This document shows, piece by piece, positions 26,963 to 33,109 of a stretch of DNA of 33,109 nucleotides. The notes under the pieces are model-generated. The model was not told where the DNA came from, did not search any database, and worked only from the letters and a program-made list of their open reading frames with translations. The stretch is taken from the NCBI GenBank assembly GCA_947646915.1, contig CANSII010000017.1:1-33109 (forward strand), given 5' to 3'. Each line of letters starts with the position of its first letter. Within the stretch, counting starts at the first letter, position 1. This DNA comes from an uncultured Clostridium sp. GTDB taxonomy: Bacteria; Bacillota; Clostridia; TANB77; CAG-508. The translations under genes were made by a program, and so were the position numbers.

Positions 26963-27378
26963 TTATTTCATATAATCTCTAATTTTAAATAATAAATGAT
27001 CATCTAATACTTCTGTTGAAGCAAAGTTGCTTAAAGTATTATTATCTTTCCACTCCATATCAAATAAATTTATCACTTTATCATATCTTGGAAAAGCATG
27101 ATAATGAACAAATGGATCTTTCATCATCATAATCATATAATTAATTTTATTGCTCCAAATTTCTCTCTACACAATTCTTCATACCATTTTATTACTTCTG
27201 GAAATTCAGAACCTTCTTCTAGTAACATTCCACTTACATTTTGTGTTTCTCTTTTTAATAAAATAACTACATCTCCTAATGTTGTTTGTTTTTGTCTAAC
27301 ACAAACAATCCAATATTCAAACTCTTTAACACAAAGTTCTTCTGGTCTAAATTTTTTCATAAATTCTAAATTACTCAT
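26963..27378 (-). pseudogene. HIT-family hydrolase gene with a one-base frameshift
   Basis: HIT proteins hydrolyse or transfer nucleotidyl groups from dinucleoside polyphosphates and AMP conjugates. The intact first part runs from the ATG at 27378 (GGAGG 8 nt upstream), with EYWIVCVRQKQTTLGDVVILLKRE. It stops at KLII (27133). Adding one A to the A-run at 27145-27148 restores KINYMIMMMKDPFVHYHAFPRYDK, the HIT active-site strand, and the frame continues to a normal end at 26963 (about 138 residues). The first His of the usual HxHxH is Phe here; the two catalytic ones remain. A sequencing error in the run is possible. Third gene after HD and phosphatase genes, 24 bp apart. Confidence 0.8.
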
Positions 27379-27401
27379 TGATAAGACCTCCTCTTATATT
27401 T

Positions 27402-28046
27402 TTATTTTTTAAACATATCATTTAAATTATGTGATATTAATTTTAAATCATCTATATTCTCCCCTTCAATAACATAAGGCATACAATGTTGTATTTGTAA
27501 TTCAAACACTCTTTCTCTTGGCTCAATTTTAAACATATTTAAAAACAAGCATCTTATTGCATGATAATGTGAGAATATTCCTATTGTTATATCATCAGTA
27601 AAATCTAACGAATTAAGAAATCTCTTGCATCTTATACTAACATCAGTATAGTTTTCTCCATTTGGTGCTTTTTGTACAAAATCTGTTCTAAATTTACTAA
27701 ATTTTTTATCTGTAATATATTTATTATATTCATTAGAAGATAATAAATCTTTCTTTTCCTTTCCTTCAAATATTCCTAAACATCTTTCTCTTAAGTCTTT
27801 ACTTAAGTTTAGTTCATATCCTGGTTTAGCTAATTTTGCCGTTTGTATTGCTCTTATTAAATCTGAAGAATAGACTTTTTCAATACTTTTAATAATATCA
27901 TTTTTTGCTAAAATACTTGCTTGATTCTTTCCTTGTTCTGTTAAACTTGTCAATTCATTATTTAAAGTTCCTGTATATAAAGCTGTTCCTTCATCATTTA
28001 TCACATTTGCCATTGTTTGTCCATGTCTAATTATAACTATTTTCAT
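27402..28046 (-). CDS. Histidine phosphatase (phosphoglycerate mutase-like)
   Basis: Branch-1 histidine phosphatase; substrate unknown. The RHG phospho-acceptor motif is at 7-9 (IIRHGQT), with SSDLIRAIQTA, the acid residue region DLRERCLGIFEGKE, and the second His in IGIFSHYHAIRCLF. Of 214 residues, with AAGGAAGG upstream and a start that overlaps the stop of the HD gene (TAATG), so the two are co-translated. The pairing with HD and HIT genes suggests a nucleotide or phosphometabolite clean-up module, by inference only. Confidence 0.88.
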   Translation of the reverse strand: MKIVIIRHGQTMANVINDEGTALYTGTLNNELTSLTEQGKNQASILAKNDIIKSIEKVYSSDLIRAIQTAKLAKPGYELNLSKDLRERCLGIFEGKEKKDLLSSNEYNKYITDKKFSKFRTDFVQKAPNGENYTDVSIRCKRFLNSLDFTDDITIGIFSHYHAIRCLFLNMFKIEPRERVFELQIQHCMPYVIEGENIDDLKLISHNLNDMFKK

Positions 28047-28630
28047 TAATTCTTACCTTCCTTTTTATCCTTTATTACTTCAATATATTCTTTAACATAT
28101 AAATTCATATCTCTATCAAATAGCTCTTTTGAATATTCTAATCTTAATATTTCTTCTCTTAAAATTGGCAAATATATTTCTATAATTTCATCTAATGCCT
28201 CTAGTTCTTCTTCAATACATCTTTTCCATCTATTTTTTCCAATATAAGCAATTTTATCTGCATCTCTTACAATCTTTCCCTCAATTGTTGAAGGAATACA
28301 TTTTCTCTTGTGGTTTACTACTGCTGAATAACATTGTTCTATCATTTCATTACTATAACCTAACTTATTCATTTCTTCTTTTAGAATTCTTCCGCTTTCC
28401 TCTTCGTGTCCTTTATCTGTAACAGTCCTTCCTACATCATGCCAATATGCAGCTATAATACATATTTCTTTATTGGCTGGTATCTCTTCTAATAATTCTT
28501 TTACATAATTTACGACATCAATAGTATGACCTATAAAATGTAGTGGGTCATCTTCACATACTTTTATTTTTTCTATAGCTATATCAATTAATTTTTTATT
28601 TTTATTATATATTCCTTCATAAATATCCAT
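28046..28630 (-). CDS. HD-domain phosphohydrolase
   Basis: Metal-dependent phosphohydrolase of the HD superfamily; substrate unknown. The ligands are visible in order: HFIGHTIDVV (His), AAYWHDVGR (HD), VNHKRK and IVRDADKIAYIG (Asp). Of 194 residues, with no membrane segment. GGGAG lies very close to the ATG, so the start is not certain. First gene of the module; the terminal overlap with the phosphatase gene indicates an operon. Confidence 0.85.
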   Translation of the reverse strand: MDIYEGIYNKNKKLIDIAIEKIKVCEDDPLHFIGHTIDVVNYVKELLEEIPANKEICIIAAYWHDVGRTVTDKGHEEESGRILKEEMNKLGYSNEMIEQCYSAVVNHKRKCIPSTIEGKIVRDADKIAYIGKNRWKRCIEEELEALDEIIEIYLPILREEILRLEYSKELFDRDMNLYVKEYIEVIKDKKEGKN

Positions 28631-28739
28631 TCTCCCTAAACTCTCCCTATCTCTATTCTTTTATATTTTGACCATATTTTACCATAAAACACATAAAAAA
28701 TAAAGCATATAACAAATAAATTATTACATACTTTACCTT

Positions 28740-28952
28740 TTAAGTTTTATCTCCAAACATTCATATTTTTATTATAAAATTATACTACTCCGCACACCAG
28801 GTCAACTTCTATCGTTACCTTAATTTTATTATTTTCTACTCTTTTAACCTTATTTTTACCTTTTCGCTCAAAACTAACAAAATCCTCAAAAGCAGTAAAT
28901 TCAACTATTGTATCAAATCTTTTAGATATAGCACCGAACAACATTCCACATG
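28740..28952. repeat. Direct repeat copy B bracketing the 3.2-kb module
   Basis: About 213 bp matching 25570-25786 in the same orientation. Distance between copies is about 3.17 kb, so recombination between them would remove the AlbA_2, HIT, phosphatase and HD genes. This copy lies immediately upstream of the HD gene promoter region (minus strand direction). Confidence 0.85.
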
Positions 28953-28959
28953 TTTTCAT
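28780..28959 (-). pseudogene. 3' gene fragment, copy B (unrecognised protein)
   Basis: Open frame of 59 residues starting MKTCGMLFGAISKR and ending EVDLVCGVV. It is the same C-terminal peptide as at 25614-25808. The ATG lies at the edge of the shared block and has only a weak ribosome-binding site (AAAAGATTTTTAG). It could be an expressed small protein or a gene tail left by rearrangement. Confidence 0.4.
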
Positions 28960-29253
28960 CTAAAAATCTTTTAAAATTTTTTAGGGTATGTTAAGTAACT
29001 TTAAAAACTTGAAGTTATAATGTTTTTTAGCACTTTTTTAATAAATTTTAGTAGTATAAATATTTTCAAGATTTTAGTCTTTTTTGTAAATTATTTTTAC
29101 TTTGGTTAGATTTTAGTTAGATATTTTTTAGATTAACAGAATACTTACTATTTATAATATTAAATATATTATTTTGGAGATTAAAATGTAATAGTTAATC
29201 TCCCTTTATATATTGTAATTTGTTTCTCTAATATATAATCTGATTTTTCAAAT
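28960..29253. other. Gene-free AT-rich stretch with one stem-loop
   Basis: About 295 bp with no plausible coding frame. The only structure found is an 8-bp stem (29176-29183 with 29196-29203, GGAGATTA/TAATCTCC) about 50 bp beyond the acetyltransferase stop, which may stabilise its mRNA or serve as a weak terminator. Confidence 0.5.
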
Positions 29254-29736
29254 TTATAAATCTAATTTCATATAAATAGATGTATCCATTGGACTATTGT
29301 TGTAACTGTTAATTTCATAAAATCCATATTTTTTATACATATGAACTGCATTTTGTAAAAAAGGTAATGTATCTAATAACATATAAGAATATCCAATCTC
29401 TTTTGCTTCTTTTATTATATTTTTTACTAAAAAATCTCCTATATGTTTTCCACGAAATTTTGTTCTTACATATAATCGTTTCATTTCACAATTTTTATCA
29501 TCTATCTTTTTTAATCCTATGCAACCTGCTAATTCATTATCACAATATGCTAAATATAATCTTCCATTTGGTAGACCATATTTATTTTCCAAATTATTTA
29601 ATTCCTCATCATAATTTTGAATTGTTAAATATTCTTGGAAACTATTATCGCCTTTTATTAGCATATCAGTATATTCAGTAAATAGTTCTTTTACTTCTTC
29701 TTTATATTTATATGCAAGTACTAATTTTATTTCCAT
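29254..29736 (-). CDS. GNAT-family N-acetyltransferase
   Basis: Acetyl-CoA-dependent acetyltransferase, substrate unknown. The acetyl-CoA loop is RLYVRTKFRGKHIGDFLVK (motif A with R-G-K-H-I-G), preceded by ELAGCIGLKKIDD and followed by the motif B strand YSYMLLDTLPFLQNAVHMYKKYGF. GAGGAG 8 nt upstream selects the ATG at 29736 (160 residues) over the one at 29757. It is an isolated gene in the accessory zone. Confidence 0.85.
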   Translation of the reverse strand: MEIKLVLAYKYKEEVKELFTEYTDMLIKGDNSFQEYLTIQNYDEELNNLENKYGLPNGRLYLAYCDNELAGCIGLKKIDDKNCEMKRLYVRTKFRGKHIGDFLVKNIIKEAKEIGYSYMLLDTLPFLQNAVHMYKKYGFYEINSYNNSPMDTSIYMKLDL

Positions 29737-29970
29737 TATAATCTCTCCTCTTAACATTTTTATTTTTTATAATAATTAATCCTCTCTATGTATTGCAATT
29801 TATATAATAGTTAAATTACCTTATGTGTTTTTTATATTATTTATTTTCTTATACTTTTTATAATTTCAGTAGATTTTATTTTATTATCTATTTTGTTTTT
29901 AATTGTACTTAAGAAATTGTAAGTTGTCTTTATGCTAATCTTTTTTAATAAATCTGTAAAATCATTTATT

Positions 29971-30264
29971 TCAATATTTACTAGTAAACTCCTCATAAAA
30001 TTGTATTTCTTCATCTTCTGTGGTTTCTTTAACTGAAAATTCTTGCAGATCTTTTTTCATATTTTCATATATTGTATCTTTTTTATATTTATTACAAAAG
30101 ACAGTATGAACCATACCACCTACTCCACATGTAATTGCATAATATTCTTCGCATTTTTCTAATGTTATTCTTGCTAAACCATTAAATTCTTCATCTTTTT
30201 CTATTATTCCATTTTCAGAGCCATTTGTTCCTATTGTTTTTCCATCATCTATAATCTCCCACAT
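29971..30264 (-). CDS. Conserved-looking hypothetical protein, 97 aa
   Basis: Not assigned to a named family, although the pattern MWEII...GSENGIIEKDEEF...ARITLEKC...YYAITCGVGGMVHTVFC feels familiar from Firmicutes genomes as an uncharacterised protein. It has no signal or membrane segment. GGAGG 8 nt upstream. It follows the zinc-ribbon gene by 24 bp, so the two are probably one unit. Confidence 0.75.
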   Translation of the reverse strand: MWEIIDDGKTIGTNGSENGIIEKDEEFNGLARITLEKCEEYYAITCGVGGMVHTVFCNKYKKDTIYENMKKDLQEFSVKETTEDEEIQFYEEFTSKY

Positions 30265-30288
30265 TTTATTACCTCCTCGATAACTCTA

Positions 30289-30591
30289 CTATTTTTTTAA
30301 CATATCTCTATTTTTATTATTTAATGGATTAAATTCTATTAAATTTCCTTCCTTATCTTCAATATATATTTTTCCACAGTTAGTACATTGATATATTAAT
30401 CTAGTTTTTTCTATTATCGTTTTTCTCATCTCCATACATAGTTTTCCTTTGTCTTGATTTCTTTCTTCGATATAGCCGTCAATTTTTTCCATTACTTCAT
30501 GCCAATCTTCATCAGGAATATAATGAGCTTTATAACTTAAAGCATCTGTAATATCTAATATTGTATTTCCACAATTACACTTCATCTTCAT
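30289..30591 (-). CDS. Zinc-ribbon hypothetical protein, 100 aa
   Basis: Four cysteines in two pairs, KCNCGN (4-6) and YQCTNCGKIYI (about 68-71), form a likely zinc ribbon split by a helical insert. Function unknown. GGGAGG lies about 9 nt before the ATG; a second ATG two codons later is possible. It is read into the 97-aa gene and lies downstream of the hairpin-rich noncoding stretch. Confidence 0.75.
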   Translation of the reverse strand: MKMKCNCGNTILDITDALSYKAHYIPDEDWHEVMEKIDGYIEERNQDKGKLCMEMRKTIIEKTRLIYQCTNCGKIYIEDKEGNLIEFNPLNNKNRDMLKK

Positions 30592-30721
30592 TTTTTTGTT
30601 CCTCCCTACAAATTACTATTCTATTTTAATTATGATAACATAAGTCTAGATAATTTTCAATAAATATCTGGCTTTATTATTGTAAATAATATATTAATTT
30701 TTCAATGTTTTTTAATAAAAA

Positions 30722-31092
30722 ATACACTGAAATGTATGCACTCTGCATATTATCTGTAAGTAAATAATTCTTACAGATAATTAGAAAGCTTGTCTTTCTA
30801 GATGTTTTCAGGAAATGCTCTGCTTTCCTTATCCTGCCATTAAATCTTTCTAAAATTTAATGGAAATCAAAAAAAGAGAAGTATCTGAAAAAATACTTCT
30901 CAACTAGAACTATATAAGTTACTTATATATAAGTGAGATCTAAAATCTCAAATTAGATTAATCTATACTATATATTATATTAAAATTTTTAAAATATATG
31001 CAAAAAGAGTAAAGTTTTGAACCTTTACTCTTAAATCAACCTTATATATTTCTATATAAGTAAGCTCCACCTTACGTGGAAAATATTTATTA
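30722..31092 (-). ncRNA. Promoter-driven hairpin-rich noncoding transcript (candidate)
   Basis: No gene, but about eleven stem-loops lie in series. In minus-strand order: 31080-31066 (TCCAC/GTGGA) competing with 31075-31060 (GTAAG/CTTAC), 31060-31041 (8-bp stem, GAAA loop), 31032-31005 (10-bp stem then TTTTTG), 30950-30934, 30934-30921, 30901-30876 (9-bp stem then seven Ts), 30863-30837 (9 bp), 30836-30809, 30800-30782 (7 bp), 30781-30749 (12-bp stem), 30749-30735 and 30737-30722 followed by TTTTTTA. A strong promoter sits just upstream. The first 80 nt (two hairpins plus terminator-like stem) could be one sRNA, and 30950-30869 a second of similar plan. Alternatives are a multi-part terminator region or a large structured RNA. 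Confidence 0.45.
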
Positions 31093-31097
31093 ATTTA

Positions 31098-31125
31098 ATT
31101 ATACCATAATTTTAGGCAATGTCAA
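31098..31125 (-). promoter_or_regulatory. Near-consensus sigma-A promoter inside the mazF 3' end
   Basis: TTGACA (31125-31120) and TATAAT (31103-31098), both exact, with a 16-nt spacer. The -35 box overlaps the last codons of the ancestral mazF frame. It points into the hairpin-rich stretch, with a start expected near 31091. Confidence 0.8.
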
Positions 31126-31623
31126 GATTTTTTAAAAGTCTTTTCTCTAGTCTTATCATAAATTCAGGTGTCATTTTTCCTATTTTATAAATTAAACGAG
31201 ATTTGTCTATACAAGAGATTTGTCTATACAAGAGATTTGTTCTGCCTTTGCTTTAGATGGTAACTTATTTAGTTTTCCTTCTTCTAAGTCTGTTTCTAAA
31301 ATCTTTTCGTGTGTATCACATAACCTATTAGAACTAGAAATTGGTATTACAATAACTGTACTTGATACACTATTTTTATATGAATCTTGCATAATAATTC
31401 CCATATGTGTATTACACAATTCTTTTCCTACATTTTGACCAAATTCTATTAAATATATTTCACCTTTTCTTGGTCTTATAGGGTGTAAGTTATTTTTTCT
31501 GTTCTTCTCAAATTGTTCAGATTTATCATTTAAGTCAAACTTATATATAAACCAATCAAAAAACTTTTTAAAATTTTTTCTATTTATATATTTAGTAACG
31601 TTTTTTATAACATACTCCAACAT
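31112..31623 (-). pseudogene. MazF/PemK-type toxin gene, truncated by a 17-bp tandem duplication
   Basis: MazF toxins are mRNA interferases. The current frame (31207-31623, 138 codons) has an N-terminal extension of about 50 residues, then the toxin fold: RKGEIYLIEFGQNVGKELCNTHMGIIMQDS, TVIVIPISSSN, and AKAEQISCIDKS, before LV and a stop. Removing one 17-bp repeat unit at 31201-31234 continues the protein as SRLIYKIGKMTPEFMIRLEK to a stop at 31112, the usual C-terminus of the family (about 163 residues). About 27 residues of the dimer-forming C-terminal helix are thus lost. No MazE antitoxin gene is adjacent. It starts 3 bp after the MazG-like gene stop. No good Shine-Dalgarno at normal spacing, so coupling is likely. 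Confidence 0.85.
31198..31240. repeat. 17-bp tandem repeat, about 2.5 units
   Basis: The unit ATTTGTCTATACAAGAG occurs at 31201-31217 and 31218-31234. Three bases before (GAG) and six after (ATTTGT) continue the period, giving a 43-bp tract. Units are identical, so the duplication is recent or actively slipping. Confidence 0.95.
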
Positions 31624-31626
31624 ATT

Positions 31627-32001
31627 TTAAGTATTTTTCCTCCACTCTTTTTTCATTTCATTTTCTTCTCTTTCATCTATTTCTTCTTGCTCAACATCAA
31701 TCAAATAAATTTTATCATTAAAAGAACCTTTTTTATTATTTTTAATTTTTCTAGCATTTTCTATATCCTCTATTGATATATTCCTATCCTTCATTATAGC
31801 AAAAATAACTTCCATTAAATCAGCAAGTTCTTTTATTGAATGTTCTTCTATAAATTCATGTGCTTCTTCAAATAATTTTTTATCTAATTCTTTTAAATAC
31901 TCATCATTATTTAGAATTTTAAAATTACATTTTCTTCCTTCCATAGAGTTAATATTCTCTGGTATTCTATCTCTTACTAATTTATTATAAATATATTTCA
32001 T
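31627..32001 (-). CDS. MazG-like nucleotide pyrophosphohydrolase (COG4997-type)
   Basis: All-alpha NTP pyrophosphatase expected to hydrolyse a nucleoside triphosphate to its monophosphate; substrate unknown. Characteristic start YNKLVRDRIPE (about 6-16) and metal-binding helices KLFEEAHEFIEEH and KELADLMEVIFAI. Of 124 residues, with AGGAG 9 nt upstream. It is directly ahead of the MazF-type toxin gene, echoing the E. coli mazEF-mazG neighbourhood, although this protein is the COG4997 type, not classic MazG. It is transcribed away from the excisionase-like gene. Confidence 0.82.
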   Translation of the reverse strand: MKYIYNKLVRDRIPENINSMEGRKCNFKILNNDEYLKELDKKLFEEAHEFIEEHSIKELADLMEVIFAIMKDRNISIEDIENARKIKNNKKGSFNDKIYLIDVEQEEIDEREENEMKKEWRKNT

Positions 32002-32109
32002 TTAAATCATCTCCTATTTCAATCATGTTTATATGATAAAACATTTGTTTTTAAAAGTCAATAGGATTTTTAAAATTTGAGAATTTTCTATTTTAAAATT
32101 TAACATAAA

Positions 32110-32132
32110 ATTTTGCAAAAACATTGCAAAAT
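32110..32132. promoter_or_regulatory. Candidate operator in the divergent gap before the excisionase gene
   Basis: Perfect 9-bp inverted repeat ATTTTGCAA (32110-32118) and TTGCAAAAT (32124-32132) with a 5-nt spacer, centred between the MazG-like gene and the plus-strand excisionase-like gene. Symmetry and size suit a dimeric HTH regulator. No promoter was assigned with confidence; a weak TTGCTA and TATTTT pair lies at about 32159-32184. Confidence 0.5.
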
Positions 32133-32204
32133 CCTGCAGTATACTTTTAAAAATTAACTTGCTATACTTTTTATAAATATATTTTACTTAATGGAGGTAT
32201 ACAA

Positions 32205-32426
32205 ATGTGTAGTAATAATTCGCAAAAATATTATAAATCTATGTTTAAAAATTATCCTGATGTTGTAAATGTTAAAGAACTACAATCAATGTTAGGTGGT
32301 ATTAGTAAAAGGCTAGCCTATCACTTATTAAGAAATAATATTATTAAATCCATTAAAATCGGTCGACAATATAAAATTGCTAAAACTGATGTAATTTTAT
32401 ATCTTACTGAAAAAAATTGCTCATAA
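32205..32426 (+). CDS. Excisionase-like helix-turn-helix protein
   Basis: A 73-residue protein with a MerR/excisionase-type winged HTH: VVNVKELQSMLGGISKRLAYHLLRNN as the HTH and IKSIKIGRQYKIAKTDVILYL as the wing and following helix. Such proteins direct integrase toward excision or act as small activators. TGGAGG 7 nt before the ATG. It lies 90 bp ahead of a tyrosine integrase on the same strand, which strongly supports an excisionase role. A 7-bp stem (32428-32447) follows its stop. Confidence 0.88.
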   Translation: MCSNNSQKYYKSMFKNYPDVVNVKELQSMLGGISKRLAYHLLRNNIIKSIKIGRQYKIAKTDVILYLTEKNCS

Positions 32427-32516
32427 CTAGATTTTCGATTAAATCTATGCTATTATAATTCCAATATTATAAATAGTAGGTAAATTCAATTCTGTTATGA
32501 ACGGAAGGAGTTATTT

Positions 32517-33109
32517 ATGCAAAATATAACAGAAAACCTACGTAAAACAAATATAACTGTTAGTTTACACGAAAAAAATAATATATATCAAGCAGTAATT
32601 AATTATAAAGATGATAACAATAAAAGGAAACAAAAATGGGTATCTACTGGGATTAAAGTCGCTCGTGGTAATAAAAGACTGGCTCTACAAAAATCTGAAG
32701 AATATAGAGAGCAATTTGAAAAGTTTTTTAATTTGAAAGAACGTATTAAACAAGAAAATGATGAACAGGCTAAAATGTATATGCTATTTAGAGAAAAATT
32801 GCATATAATGGATTCTCGTAATTATTATGATGAAAATATTCTTTATTTCGACTACCTAAAATTATGGATTGAAAAAGTAAAAAGTAATCTTGAATTAACT
32901 ACTTATACATCTCATTTGCAAATGATTAATTCAAGAATTAAAAATTATTTTACTTTAAACCCTATTAAGCTATTAGAGCTTGAACCTATACATATACAAA
33001 ATTTTTATGATATTTTGTTAGCTGATGGACTAAAACCTACTACTGTTATTCGTTATCATGCTATTATTAGAAAATCACTTGATTATGCTTTTAAAAATGA
33101 TTTAATTGT
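32517..33109 (+). CDS. Tyrosine recombinase/integrase, N-terminal part (runs off the window)
   Basis: Integrase of a mobile element. Only 197 full codons lie inside the window. Residues about 10-60 look like an Arm-type DNA-binding domain (NIYQAVINYKDDNNKRKQKWVSTG). About 95-197 is the SAM-like core-binding domain (LWIEKVKSNLELTTYTSHLQMINSRI, LEPIHIQNFYDILLADGLKPTTVIRYHAIIRKSLDYA). The catalytic domain with its Tyr lies beyond 33109. GGAAGGAG 6 nt before the ATG. The element this integrase serves probably lies mainly to the right. Confidence 0.9.
   Translation, partial: MQNITENLRKTNITVSLHEKNNIYQAVINYKDDNNKRKQKWVSTGIKVARGNKRLALQKSEEYREQFEKFFNLKERIKQENDEQAKMYMLFREKLHIMDSRNYYDENILYFDYLKLWIEKVKSNLELTTYTSHLQMINSRIKNYFTLNPIKLLELEPIHIQNFYDILLADGLKPTTVIRYHAIIRKSLDYAFKNDLI

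Noticed and set aside
29841-29980. Open minus-strand stretch of about 44 codons after the 97-aa gene (LVNIEINDFTDLLKK onward)
   Set aside because: No start codon or ribosome-binding site and no recognisable family. It may be a gene remnant but cannot be supported as a feature.
30592-31200. CRISPR array or tracrRNA in the hairpin-rich stretch
   Set aside because: The stems differ from each other in sequence, there is no regular repeat-spacer period and no cas gene is present.

Overview
The window is very AT-rich and mostly coding on the minus strand. The standard genetic code fits throughout: TGA is a stop, and ATG, GTG and TTG starts with GGAGG-type Shine-Dalgarno sites are common. The gene content (ctsR-mcsA-mcsB-clpC, YlbJ sporulation membrane protein, LysM/GH25 muramidase, RecN, MurI) points to an uncultured, spore-forming, gut-type member of the Clostridia (Bacillota). 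Species cannot be fixed from the sequence alone.

From 1 to 25.5 kb the window is mainly a conserved backbone. rpsO, pnp, thrS and ychF (6017 to 173, minus) form a translation/RNA-decay gene string with a sigma-A promoter and a foldable S15 leader. Two envelope genes follow, each with its own promoter: a coiled-coil membrane protein and a pilin-like protein. The heat-shock operon ctsR-mcsA-mcsB-clpC comes next, with six CtsR half-sites around its promoter and a strong terminator. It is interrupted by a small gene on the opposite strand. After a palindromic element lie a muramidase, ylbJ and a small acidic protein on the plus strand, then a two-gene type II restriction-modification system (HNH nuclease plus a C5-cytosine methyltransferase carrying a coiled-coil insertion of about 215 residues), a GIY-YIG protein whose last codons lie in a dispersed repeat, enolase, recN, murI and a metallophosphoesterase.

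From 25.5 kb to the end the window is accessory and decaying. Two direct copies of a gene 3' fragment (about 215 bp) bracket a 3.2-kb module with a broken AlbA_2 gene, a frameshifted HIT gene, a histidine phosphatase and an HD-domain protein. Beyond it lie a GNAT acetyltransferase, two small conserved-looking hypotheticals, a hairpin-rich noncoding stretch with a near-perfect promoter, a MazF toxin gene truncated by a 17-bp tandem duplication, a MazG-like pyrophosphohydrolase, and on the plus strand an excisionase-like gene and the start of a tyrosine integrase that runs off the window. The integrase suggests that an integrative element begins or ends here.

The most notable points are (1) exact reading of the lesion that disables mazF, (2) the promoter-driven chain of about eleven stem-loops next to it, which contains at least two terminator-like hairpins, (3) the methyltransferase with a large helical insertion, (4) the direct-repeat-bracketed module, and (5) several families of palindromic intergenic repeats, some carrying a ribosome-binding site or coding for a protein tail. 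No CRISPR array, tRNA or rRNA was seen.
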